Shown: in pieces, positions 54,312 through 64,000 of the stretch
How positions within the stretch are numbered: position 1 is the stretch's first letter
Layout: the number at the start of each line of letters is the position of its first letter
DNA from: Choristoneura fumiferana
Lineage: Eukaryota; Arthropoda; Insecta; Lepidoptera; Tortricidae
DNA: 64,000 nt
Direction: 5' to 3'
Assembly: GCF_025370935.1 (NCBI RefSeq)
Contig: NC_133479.1
Span: 1,498,432-1,562,431, forward strand
Notes under the pieces: generated by a model
What the model was told of the DNA's origin: nothing
Seen by the model: only the letters and a program-made list of their open reading frames with translations
Databases searched by the model: none
Made by a program: the position numbers and the translations under genes

Positions 54312-54526
54312 TACTAAAATTATAAATGCGAAAGCGTGTGTGTTTGTGTGTTTGTCCGTCTTTTACGTCGAAACGGAGCGACGGATCGACGTGATTTTTG
54401 GCATATAGATAGTTTATGGGCCTGAGAGTGACATAGGCTACTTTTATCCCGGAAAAATGCACAGTTCCCGAGGGAACAGCGCGCGATCACCGAATTCCAC
54501 GCGGGCGAAACTGCGGGCAAAAGCTA
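54312..54526 (-). repeat. 'GCCCGCGGCTTCG' repeat, inverted copy
   Basis: Reverse relative of 31769-31987: 'AAATTATAAATGCGAAAGCG', 'TCGAAACGGAGCGACGGATC', 'TTCCACGCGGGCGAAACTGC'. Confidence 0.75.
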
Positions 54527-55920
54527 TTATAATAATTATATAAAGATAAAGATAATTAATAATTAAGGAAAATTTAAAAATGGTAGTAGGTAAAGCAATC
54601 GGGGATCATCCATAAAAAATATTTCACGGAACTGGGAACATCCTAGTACATAGTTTTTCAAAGTGTCGGTTAAAAATGTGTATAGCTCGTATTACAGGCC
54701 ACACCCTGTATAGGGCTAGGTTTCGTTTACTTCTCAAAATAAGTGAGCATTTAAAATGCCACTACCTGTCCATATTTTTACAATATTTCCCCTTTTCAAT
54801 TTCCCCCAAACGCATAACTAATACGCCCTAAGCCTTAACTTTTCTTCAATAGCTTCAAACCAAAACTCCTGACTCAATGCTCATAAAACACCCTTAAACG
54901 GATCAGCCCTCAGAGGAATCAAAATGAAAAGAAGCCATTCAATAATCAATAAATCATCTAAACGTACTTAACTCGATCCTCGTATGGGGCCACATCGGAT
55001 TGAAAAGCGTAAAAAAAACCCTAAAAAACCCCTAAAAGTCCGTTCGGGGCGAACGCCGTAAATAGATCAAATCTCAGGGCATCATCCCTACACCGTGACG
55101 TGAGTTAAATATTAGAAAGTACGACGCAGAGGCGACACTTCAATGCCAGATTTGTAACACATAAAATAACTAATATTTCTGGTAATTTCTTAAACTATTT
55201 AATGCTGTAATTACCTCGACGTTTCGACCACATTGAAGGCATTGCAGCGGCCGTGGTCACGGGTCGACTAAAGTGCGGGGTATCACGTCCATTTAAGCAT
55301 GCGAGTTTTTTGAACTACCCGCATTTGATTTTCACTTTAACATATGAAACTTAAAATATCCCGCGATTTATCTGAAGATACATCTCGACGCCCATATTTG
55401 CTTATCACCGGATTCCATGCCGAAGAGAGCTTATAATTAAGCATCTTCTCGGTTAATTTCTTATTCTTAAAAAAATGTAAATATAACTAGATTTTTCTAA
55501 AAAAAAGATTGCTCAACAAGTATTTTTGCTGTCTGAACCTACTTGTGGTATTTGAAAAGGTACATTCAAGGAAACTGAATCACATACCAGGGTGAAAGCT
55601 TTGTGCTACTAATGTCAAGATGGCCTCACTTACATTTGCCAAACAAAATCATAGCTAAATTGATCATGAAAAGGTTCCACCCCGGTACGTGTTTCAGTTT
55701 CGTTGACTAGACCAAAAAAAAAAGTTCTCCAATTGAAGTATTTCGTTTTAGCTATTGTTGACATCCACCATCTATAAAAAACCTTGCAAATGGCGCCGTC
55801 ATTTTGTGCGTACCGGGACCTCAACCTTCGTAGTCAGTTCTCTATCTATTAGGCTATTCAGGCATCAAAACTGTGGTGCTGTGTAAGTTTTTGTAAAATA
55901 AATAAATAAAAATATATATA
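54527..55920. other. Intergenic, largely unrecognised
   Basis: No gene. 55560-55700 is the relative of 43900-44050. Confidence 0.5.
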
Positions 55921-56146
55921 CAGGGTGTAATCTAGGACGTAATACAAAATTAGTGTTTCGTGCGCAGTTAATGCTGGGTAATGTAATGCATTAACTCTTT
56001 TGTTGAAATAAGTCCGAAAAAAATTGTGGTTCTATACATTATTGAAATAAGAAATCATGAGCAATGGAAACCGCAAATTTCATCGGACTTATTTCAACAA
56101 AAGAGTTAATGCATTATATTACCCCGCATATCCTAGATTTCACCCT
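55921..56146. mobile_element. MITE with 'CAGGGTGTAATCTAGG' ends
   Basis: CAGGGTGTAATCTAGG at the left, CCTAGATTTCACCCT at the right; inner arms 'TGCATTAACTCTTTTGTTGA' and 'TCAACAAAAGAGTTAATGCA' are perfect inverse copies, extended by AATAAGTCCGA. Confidence 0.75.
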
Positions 56147-56345
56147 TTTGTGTCGCACAGACGTAACTGTGTACGATTTTAGCGGAGAAGCAAGATAAAT
56201 TAATATGAAGATTGTTTTTTTGGAATCTTTTTGTATTTTTTATTTTAATTCCAAATTTTTTTTCGTTACTTTTACGGTCATCCCGTAAAACCTATATCGA
56301 AAATACAAACTGAAATATAGATGCACAGAAAAACCAGAAAAATAA

Positions 56346-56418
56346 GACCAGCGCAGGGAATCGAACCCAGGTCCTCGGCATTCCGTGCCGTGTGCTATAC
56401 CACTACACTACCGCTGGG
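56346..56418 (-). repeat. tRNA-like sequence 5
   Basis: Minus strand: acceptor CCAGCGGTAG..., D arm GTGT/GCAC, stem CGGC/GCCG with loop ACGGAAT, B box GGTTCGATTCC; one change in the T arm/acceptor (CTGCGC). Confidence 0.6.
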
Positions 56419-56430
56419 CTGGTTTGTTGT

Positions 56431-56501
56431 CCAGGGCTGGGAATCGAACCCAGGTCCTCGGCATTCCGTGCCGTGTGCTATACCATTACACTACCGCTGG
56501 G
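56431..56501 (-). repeat. tRNA-like sequence 6
   Basis: Direct duplicate of the preceding copy, separated by a 'GGTTTGTTGTCC' linker. Confidence 0.6.
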
Positions 56502-56512
56502 CTGGTTTGTTG

Positions 56513-56586
56513 TCCAGCGGTAGTGTAGTGGTAAAGCACACGGCACGGAATGCAGAGGACCTGGGTTCGATTCCCAGCGCTGGTCT
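56513..56586 (+). repeat. tRNA-like sequence 7
   Basis: Opposite orientation to the other two; stem partner changed to ATGCAGAGG, so this copy has lost one pair. Confidence 0.6.
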
Positions 56587-56984
56587 TATTTTTCTGGTTT
56601 TTCTGTGCATCTATATTTCAGTTTGTATTTTCGATAAATTAATATGGTTCAGTACTTTACTTAAGTGAACTTCACTGATAACGGGAGCTACTTGCAGGGC
56701 CCTAGTCCTGCAGAGCAGTGTCCAGTCTACGCAGCCTCACAACCCTCCACCCAGAGATAACGACTGCCGAAACGCGAGCCGACAGCCCGCCTCCAAAGAG
56801 GATCCTCCTCAATTTTTACCTTTTTTATCTCAACTACTTTCCCGTGAAAAATATTGTGATTGGGGAAATTGGCTTTTTCATTTTTTTGCCGGGGTTCTTG
56901 GAATTTTATTTGCCATCCATCAGTGCCCGGTTGAGAGAGCAACGTTTGTTGCTCGGCTTTAAAACCGTCAAGTGCGAGTCTGAC

Positions 56985-57216
56985 TCACGCGCCGAAGGTT
57001 CTCTACAAATATGTAGTATCTATGATTGGGGCAGGAAAGTCCTCGAGTGGCGACCACGAACCGGAAGACGAAGCGATGGCAGGCCTCCCACTAGAATCTA
57101 GTGACTATTATAGATGGACTGACGACATCGTGAGAGTTGTGGACAACCGGTGGATGCAAGTGGTGAGTTGTCGTTCATTGTGGCGTTCTAAGGGGGAGGC
57201 TTTTGTCGCAGATTAA
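56985..57216 (+). mobile_element. LINE 3' end fragment, frameshifted
   Basis: Pieces such as YRWTDDIVRVVDNRWMQVV and SLWRSKGEAFV in one frame and VLEWRPRTGRRSDGRPPTR in another form the usual LINE tail with one frame break near 57100. Confidence 0.75.
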
Positions 57217-58341
57217 TATATTTAGGTTACTTGATGTTTAATGTTTATTTGGGCGAAAAACGGTACAATATAAAAAAAACTTAAGAAAAAAACTATGCCT
57301 ATATATTGGAACTCACAAATTGACCGCGGTACACATATATTATTATGACACAGCTAGTTTTGTAAATTAAGATTTTTCTTCTTTTAAATAAAAATACACT
57401 TTAATTGCAGCAAAAAACAATAGTGGAATTTTAATCGTCCGTCACTTTCCTTTTCAAATTAGTTTTTTTAGAATTGAATGACAAGAAAAAATATTCCTCG
57501 GAGTATTCTTTAGTTATCTCCGGAACATTTAAACTGATAAGCGGGTAGGGCGCCGCCCTAGCGGAGCTGCGATGAGGGGTAAAGAAAGGCTTTGTAAGTC
57601 ATCCTGTCTTGACAAATTATTGTTCCCTTATTTTTAACCGACTTTCCGGAGGAGGATATGTTTTCCGAGCGTATATATGTGTGAACTTTGGCAATACACA
57701 ATCATTGCTGTTATAAATAAATTATTTTCTTTCTTTCTTCTTTCTTTTTATTTTTTATTTAGTCAAATAAAAAAACAAAGGAAGTACAGAAATACTTATA
57801 ACTATAAACCTCTGCCAAACTGCGTAGCAGTTTGTTGGCAGAAAGTGTAGAACTCTCATTCACTATTTTTTATACTTTAACACTATGCCGGCTGCGCACG
57901 CGCGGCGCGCCGCGTTCCTTGGTTACATATTTATTTCTATTATAATTTTTATTTATTTATTTTATTATTAAATAAATGTCAAAAATCACAATAAAAGGAA
58001 AAAAAATAATAATTATATAATAAAGTAAAACAAAAACTACTCCATACCCATAGTTTTATTATTTACTTATTTCTTTTAAAACTGCGACTTGTCTGACCAA
58101 CATATATGTCATTACAAGTAAGCTTGTACACACCCATAAACGTAGCTGACATAAGGTCACGGGTGAGCAAAGTAATTGTTTTAGTTCAGTAAATACGGAC
58201 ACAGGTATTTAAAGCACTTGCATCACATATTCCAAATTAATGTTGAACGCCGATTTTTGTCAGTAAGTGCCCAGAAAACAGGAAAACAGGAAGACTACCA
58301 GCCATTTCGAGGCATTAGAAGATACTGGGAATGATCAGTGC
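57217..58341. other. Intergenic, nothing recognised
   Basis: AT-rich. A short G/C-rich spot ('GCGCACGCGCGGCGCGCCGC') is at 57893. A stub of the 'AAGGTCACGGGTGAGCAAAG' family is at 58150-58200. Confidence 0.5.
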
Positions 58342-58524
58342 CCTTAGTGTAAGTTTTCGGTTACAAAATACGTCTCGGTCGCGTTCGTGTTAAAATCTCA
58401 ATTTGTATGCAAACACGAACAGCACCTCTACCGGAACGTTTGCATGTTCGTGTTTCCATACAAATTGAGATTTTAACGCGAACGCGATCGAGACGTATTT
58501 TGTAACCGAAAACTTACACTAAGG
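58342..58524. mobile_element. MITE with 'CCTTAGTGTAAGTTTTCGG' ends
   Basis: About 80-bp arms: CCTTAGTGTAAGTTTTCGGT and 'ACAAAATACGTCTCGGTCGC' against the mirrored right arm ending ACTTACACTAAGG. A short loop. Strong hairpin potential. Confidence 0.8.
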
Positions 58525-59477
58525 ATACTGAATACATGTTTTAAGGCCCCTCCATAATATAATATTTTCCTTTCTTCAGTCGCGCCGATGGCACGTCCGC
58601 ATTCGAGCCACGCGTCTTAATGCACAGAGCTGCCTTAAAGCAGTGACGACAGGAGAGGGCCAGACGTTTTTACTTCTAAGTAGTATACCGGTGGAAAGGC
58701 GCCGAAACAATGCGATTACTAATTTTTAAGTATTTATTTATATAATTATTTAGTAAGTCTTTATTTCTTCCAAAAAATATTACACTTAAGATTCAAACAG
58801 TAGTACATACAAACTGTGATTTACAACAGTACACTTGTAGAGAAGTTGGATTCAGGAATCGGCGCACTATAGAGCATGGTGTCTAAGATTATTGATTTCG
58901 TTATTAGGGTATTTATATTATTGAATTATTAGGTATTAGCTTTATATATTATTAGTGCTTTAATTTTACGATTTAAACAAAAAACCATGAACAAAACAGC
59001 GACATCCACGGCTTACCCTCAAAAGTGAAGGTTTGCAGGAAAGCCGCGTTAGTTCCGTGCTTTGCCTCGTTCATTAGTCGCACTGTATAGTGTAGCTTAG
59101 TGCAACTCGCACTAAGACAATTCCAGTCAAAGGTGCTTGGTTTTTAAATAAGTACAGCACGTATTTATTTCGTTTGTTATTTCATTTTTATATCCTATGT
59201 AGATTGCCGTGCCATGATTTAAAAACGAACCAGTTGCGAGTCGGACTTGTGTGAACAGCGAGTAAAGTAAACGTACTAGTGCTCGGCACTGTCCCAATGG
59301 TTCGCATCTTTCATTAGCAATAAAGGTGACAGCAGGACACTGGCGGATTTGCAGTGTTGGCTGCCCTAGGCCCTAGGCTAACTCTGATTGTATGTCATGA
59401 CAGCTTTGACAGAGTTGACAATCAGTATTTTAAGCTTTTATAATGTATAATTTATGGATTATTTTGTAACACGTTGT
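58525..59477. other. Intergenic, nothing recognised
   Basis: No element, gene or structural motif that I can support. Confidence 0.45.
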
Positions 59478-59905
59478 AATGAGGGCTATCGCGTATGAAT
59501 TCGCCACTAGAGGCGCTAGTGTAGCGTGAGGTCTCTGAAATGTGAAATCTCATAGTTTTTGGGTGAGCTACGCGGGTTTATTTATAATAAGAATAATTTT
59601 GTGAATATTTTGCAATATTTGAAATTAATTATGGCAAATATGCGTTCCAGGGCAATGAATGTCTGTGTTTTGAGACAGTTTTGTCTTTTTTGAAACCTTT
59701 GTCCTCCCTTTTTTCCGAACAAAACGGGGACTATGCAACACTGTGGCATGCTCGATATTTTTATGGTACGGTTTTAAGATGTATTAAATATGATTTTAAT
59801 CTAAACTTTGTTTTTACGCCCGTTATAACAGACTTTGAAAGCCATACTTAAAAACCTCACGCAACAGTGCGCCATCTAGTGAGACAAAAAACGATAGCCC
59901 TCATT
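59478..59905. mobile_element. 428-bp inverted-repeat element, copy 2
   Basis: Same ends as 42974-43398 and nearly the same interior, with scattered substitutions and one-base length changes. Confidence 0.85.
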
Positions 59906-59959
59906 AACATAATAACGATTTACCATCATTAATCACTATGATTGTGATAATATCCTTCT

Positions 59960-60295
59960 ATTGTCAATGTGAAAGTTTGTGAAGATGTTTGGATGCTACT
60001 CAATCACGTTTAAACCGCTGAACCGATTTAGATGAAATTCTGTATGCATATAGTTTGAGTCCCGGGGAAGGACATAGGATAGCTTTTATCCCGGAAAATT
60101 CCATAGATCCCGCGGGATAAACGAATACTACGCGGACGGAGTCGCGGGCAACAGCTACTTAGTACTTATTACTTATATAATAATGTATTCATGCAAAATT
60201 TTTACTTCCTAGCACTAACAGTCTCTAAGCCAAATGACGGACGGACGTACATGGCAAAACTATTAGGGTCACTTGTAAGCCTACGGAACCCTAAA
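59960..60295. repeat. Two adjoining repeat fragments
   Basis: 59960-60165 is an inverted TTGCCCGCGAC family copy ('GGACGGAGTCGCGGGCAACA'). 60180-60295 is the end of the 'GGGTTCCGTA' family ('GACGGACGGACGTACATGGC', 'AAGCCTACGGAACCCTAAAA'). Confidence 0.65.
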
Positions 60296-60773
60296 AATCA
60301 CTCACCAGCTTTAAAACGTTGATGCTAACCTTACCTACCTTCTGAATTAAGTAAACTATATTCCTTTGACAAATTATGCGGGAACTTAAAGTTCATCGAC
60401 CTCAATAAGACGTCGCCCCGTGCACTTAGGCGGCGCCGCGGCAGACACCTAGTCTAATTGCTTTAACTGCTATTGTACTAAAAGCTTGTAATGTCTTTGA
60501 GCCCGCTGTGGTTTCATACAAATGTACGAATTTAACCTTGCTACTTCCGCACGCACGTGCAAAACAGCTATGTTTATGCGACACGTATGAGAGTCGCTGA
60601 AATCAACGAGGAAGAACAAAAGTAAGAGGAATGATAAAGCAGCAAAAAGCTTGAGCGAATTCGGCTTGTTTTATAACAAATATGATTATGAGCAATTAAT
60701 GGATTCACAGAAAAAAAAACAGTTATGAAAAGCAATACGTGTTTTTTCTGTGTATCGAATATGTGTAAATAAA

Positions 60774-60797
60774 TCTCTCTCTCTCTCTCTCTCTCTC
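60774..60797. repeat. (CT)n microsatellite
   Basis: About 12 CT dinucleotides. Confidence 0.9.
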
Positions 60798-60937
60798 AAT
60801 ATATTATGTATGACAAACATTACTTTAAGACTATTGTACCGTTTTTGTCAAACTTAAAAGCTAAAATTCAGACAAAGAAAGCAAATAGTTATCGTTAATT
60901 CTAAAAAAAAAACAAAGTTCTCACGGAACGGAGACTC

Positions 60938-61364
60938 AATGAGGGCTATCGCGTATGAATTCGCCACTAGAGGCGCTAGTGTAGCGTGAGGTCTCCGAAA
61001 TATCAAATCTCATAGTTTTTGGGTGAGCTACGCGGGTTTATTTATAATTAGAATAATTTTGTGAATATTTTGCAATATCTGAAATTAATTATGGCAAATA
61101 TGCGTTCCGGGGCAATGAATGAATGTGTTTTGAGACAGTTTTGTCTTTCGGAAACCATTATCCTCCCTTTTTTCCGAACAAAACGGGGACTATGCAACAC
61201 TGTGGCATGCTCGATATTTTTATGGTACGGTTTTAAGGTGTATTAAATATGATTTTAATCTAAACTTTGTCTTCACGCCCGTAATAACAGACTTTGAAAG
61301 CCATACTTAAAAACCTCACGCAACAGTGCGCCATCTAGTGAGACAAAAAACGATAGCCCTCATT
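60938..61364. mobile_element. 427-bp inverted-repeat element, copy 3
   Basis: Perfect 14-bp ends; closest to copy 1 in the central part ('CAAATATGCGTTCCGGGGCA'). About 1 kb from copy 2, in the same orientation. Confidence 0.85.
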
Positions 61365-61424
61365 CCGAACAACTCTACACCACGAATCGGTTTCTCGGGC
61401 ATAATATTGAGGCATGTATAGCGT

Positions 61425-61668
61425 ATATTATTTCTCGGCGTCGAGACCCTTGGTCCGTGGGGCCCTGGCGCTCTGAGTCTCTTCCAAGACTTATCACAGA
61501 GATTCAGAGATACCACAGGAGACCGAAGAGCTGGCGGCTTCCTCGCTTAACGCATCAGTCTTACAATCCAGCGAGGAAAAGCTACCATGTACCATGTCTT
61601 CGGTACCATGACGCAGGGGGCATTTTTAGAATTACCGTAGTTTTAGTTTAGTGTAAAAATAGGTACAA
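61425..61668 (+). mobile_element. Non-LTR retrotransposon 3' end, decayed
   Basis: Shifting frames give GPWRSESLPRLITEI, a RISLTIQRGKATMYHVFGTM-like stretch and TQGAFLEL, resembling the LGPWG...QRI...IQRGNA...LGT ending of the element type seen at 1026-2100. Several stops and frame shifts. Confidence 0.6.
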
Positions 61669-62319
61669 AGTGTATTAACTTTGTTTTAAATCATAAAGTA
61701 GACCTGTATAGCGTTGGTTAGATTAGAAACAGGTTAATTTAAACCTATGCGTAAAATTTACGACTCTTGTTTTTCTTAGATTCCTGAGTATTGTGAAATA
61801 ATAAGTGCGTATCACAATATCGAAGTTCAAAGACCGAATTTCACAAAACCTAATGAACTCAAGTACGAATGTTTAAACGCCGAATGTTCTTTTGATCGAG
61901 TGTTATCCGAACGTAGGTAGGTTGACCGATAAGCCTATATTTCCATTTTGATTGCACAATAGTAGCGTAGATAATAATCATTATTATTATAAAGGCTTAG
62001 GTATACAACGACGGTCTAAAATTATTTTATATTTTAATATTAGCATAATACGTGCGTTTGTCTGTCCTCAATTAATAGGTAAGGGCCTACGTGAGCACTA
62101 AAGCTCATTATTCTCATGAGACACGCTCTGTGCTGTGTATTACGTACGATTAATACAATAATAATTATAATCATTAATTAATATGAGTCAAGATACAATT
62201 TCACAATGGCGGATGCCCCCCAGCTGTTGGAACCGAGCATGGAGGGAGTAGCCAATAGAATATAGATAAGATATACGGGCCATCTCATTCTGCAACACTT
62301 TATTGTTGCTACTTATTAG

Positions 62320-63000
62320 CTCCGCGCTTCGCGGACTCGTGCGGCTGCAGGCCTACTCCGAAACTCGAAACTCGAAGTTCGTGTCGTGCGTGACACTTAT
62401 ACTATTTAATACGAAGGAAGGGACCTACGACACGAACTTCGAGTTTCGAGTTTCGGAGTAGCCCTGCTGTAACTTTGTTACGTCAGAACTACTTGCGTTA
62501 TTTATAAACGGATTTGGAAAATTTATGTTTAGGAAAATGCTCCCGGAAATTTATCCCTCCTTTTGTTGTCAGAATACTAAGATAACCATTATTAAATCCC
62601 CCTTTTTGTTGTAGAATTCCGCGCTTCGCGGACTCGTGCGGCTGCCACTTAAAAACGAAAAATATCGTTGTTTATTTTTAAAAACAAGTATTTAACCAAC
62701 TTTTTTCGAGTTTCGGTTGTCAAATTATTTTTTAAAAAACGTAAGTTTAACTACTTGCGTTATTTATAAACGGATTTGGAAAATTTATGTTTAGGAAAAT
62801 GCTCCCGGTTTCGGCCTTTTTTAAATTAAAAAATATCCCTCCTTTTTGTTGTCAGAATTATTTTTTAAAAACAAGTAAGTTTAACCAACTTAAAAAAACG
62901 TTAAAAAATATCCCTCCTTTTTGTTGTCAGAATTATTTTTTAAAAAACAAGTAAGTTTAACCAACTTGAAACCAATACTGATCATTAATCTGGTTGTCCA
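62320..63000. repeat. Complex tandem repeats
   Basis: 'CGCGCTTCGCGGACTCGTGC' occurs at about 62325 and 62620. 'ACTTGCGTTATTTATAAACG' followed by a GATTTGGAAAATTTATG stretch occurs at about 62490 and 62752. 'TCCCTCCTTTTTGTTGTCAG' with a following TTTAAAAA..AAGTAAGTTTAACCAACTT segment occurs at about 62836 and 62912. Long period about 265-295 bp, short period about 75 bp. Confidence 0.75.
62347..62467. mobile_element. Hairpin MITE, 'GAAACTCGAAGTTCGT' family, copy 2
   Basis: GCAGGCCTACTCCGAAACTC at the left and GAGTTTCGGAGTAGCCCTGC at the right; inner CGAAGTTCGTGTCGTGCG arms also pair. Same family as 27108-27232, with different TACTCC/TACTAC variants. Confidence 0.8.
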
Positions 63001-63399
63001 ATTCTAAAATCTTACTTGACTAAGAGCCAACCAATCAGAAATGAGCACTCGTCGCAGTGGATTGGCGAAATTCTTCAAAAAATGCAAATTCTTCAATAAA
63101 TATCACGGAACAATTGACGACAGCCAATTGACTACACTACAAAGTATCTAACACTTGTACAAAAGGCATTGCGAAAAGACTGCGATACTACATACGATAC
63201 ATGCGATACACATCAAAGACTCGAGAGTAAACATTTGTATTTTTTACACATTAATATATCGTCACTACTTTAAAAAATCTCGTATCTAAAATCAGTATGT
63301 CAACAAAAATGAACCTTGACGTAATGATCATAAAGTTCACTCAGGAAAAATATTTTTTTGAAGTACGAGTTTTTTTAAAATAGTGACGATATATCCTTC

Positions 63400-63470
63400 G
63401 ACCGGGCATCGAACGCCGCCGGGATCTCAAGCTACGTAACTAGTCAGCTTCAACCACTAGGCGATTCATT
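63400..63470 (-). repeat. Decayed tRNA-derived SINE head
   Basis: The minus strand has CGCCTAGTGGTTGAAGCTGA (A box remnant) and GCGTTCGATGCCCGG (B box remnant). Confidence 0.6.
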
Positions 63471-64000
63471 CATAACATTTGGATTTGTATTCTATTTGTT
63501 AACTCCTCTGTCAAACCAACATAATAAGCCACCCACGTAAACCCTTTATATCAACGTAATAGGGTAGTCTTTTTCCCAAATAGTGTTCAATTTCGTGGTT
63601 GAACTATGATTCCGTAATAGTTTAATCCAGAGGCCGCTGTGAGCGACAGCCGGAAATTGCGAACTGCGCCTTAAGCATTGACGTGCGAGCCTTAAATATT
63701 GAACATGTGACGACTCGGGCTTTAGAAGAGGTTTAATTTACTGTAAAATCATCATTATCATCATTTCCAGCTTATACAGAATATCTTCAAATTCTTCCGA
63801 AATAATTCAGGAGGTTATTTGTTGTAAGGTTGTAAAATATTAACAATTATTTTGTCCACTTCTTTCGGTAGTAAGTGTAATTATCGAATAAAATGTGTTT
63901 TCTTACAAACCCCTGGTGTTGCAGATGTTTATGGGCGGTGGTGATCTCTTACAAAACATAAGATTTACCTATAGCTTCACATATTACAAATAAGTAAGAT
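63471..64000. other. Intergenic to window end
   Basis: No gene. 63908-63955 is an inverted piece of the poly-T retroposon ('CCTGGTGTTGCAGATGTTTA', 'GGGCGGTGGTGATCTCTTA'). Confidence 0.55.

Larger units (their letters stand above)
56215..56640. mobile_element. tRNA-like fold-back element with three cloverleaves
   Basis: Outer arms (TATCGAAAATACAAACTGAA and TTTCAGTTTGTATTTTCGAT) enclose tRNA-like copies at 56346-56418 (minus), 56431-56501 (minus) and 56513-56586 (plus). All have an anticodon stem CGGC/GCCG (one mutated to GCAG) in place of the CAGC/GCTG of the 13 and 44 kb copies. The left side resembles the other family members ('TTACTTTTACGGTCATCCCG'). Confidence 0.75.

Noticed and set aside
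1..64000. CRISPR array, bacterial operon, phage or virus
   Set aside because: No regularly spaced direct repeats with unique spacers, no ribosome-binding-site-spaced gene strings, and no viral polymerase or capsid frame. The reverse transcriptase pieces are ordinary non-LTR retrotransposon ends.

Overview
The window looks like nuclear DNA of a moth or butterfly (Lepidoptera). It is AT-rich and most of it is transposon-derived. The repeats match element types I know from lepidopteran genomes: tRNA-headed SINEs, non-LTR retrotransposon tails of several kinds, repeats opening with a 'TTGCCCGCGGCTTCG' type motif, and many hairpin MITEs. There is no bacterial or organellar signal, no CRISPR array and no recognisable virus. 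A 100-base run of N (39210-39309) marks an assembly gap.

Only two host genes are supported. They lie head to head in the first 27 kb. On the minus strand, three exons (16729 down to 10388) encode a 154-residue Nudix enzyme of the diphosphoinositol polyphosphate phosphohydrolase family (Drosophila Aps, human NUDT3/NUDT4). On the plus strand, ten exons (17465-26861) encode a HURP/DLGAP5/Mars-type mitotic spindle protein of about 738 residues. Their start codons are 735 bases apart, so a shared bidirectional promoter is likely. Nothing suggests that the two proteins act in one pathway.

The mars homologue carries three single-base reading-frame breaks (exons 3, 6 and 7). All exon junctions are otherwise in phase, and correcting the three breaks gives a length divisible by three. 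Two breaks lie in or near G/C runs and the third can be placed in an A run, so uncorrected assembly error is the likeliest cause, although gene decay is not excluded. Its introns hold several SINEs, LINE ends and MITEs, some of them nested.

Layout: 1-10387 is intergenic (a decayed LINE, hairpin elements and a 1.1 kb repeat with three internal units). 10388-16729 is the Nudix gene, with a 5.8 kb intron that contains a tandem pair of tRNA-like elements. 16730-17464 is the putative divergent promoter. 17465-26861 is mars. 26862-64000 is intergenic: a roughly 600 bp unit repeated nearly three times (30.3-31.7 kb), fold-back elements, three nearly identical 425-428 bp inverted-repeat elements (43.0, 59.5 and 60.9 kb), tRNA-like fold-backs (44.5 and 56.3 kb) and tandem repeats near 62.3-63 kb.

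I did not find a convincing new multi-gene system. The most unusual structure is a family of repeats whose inverted ends contain a tRNA-like cloverleaf, with a paired base change in the anticodon stem between loci.
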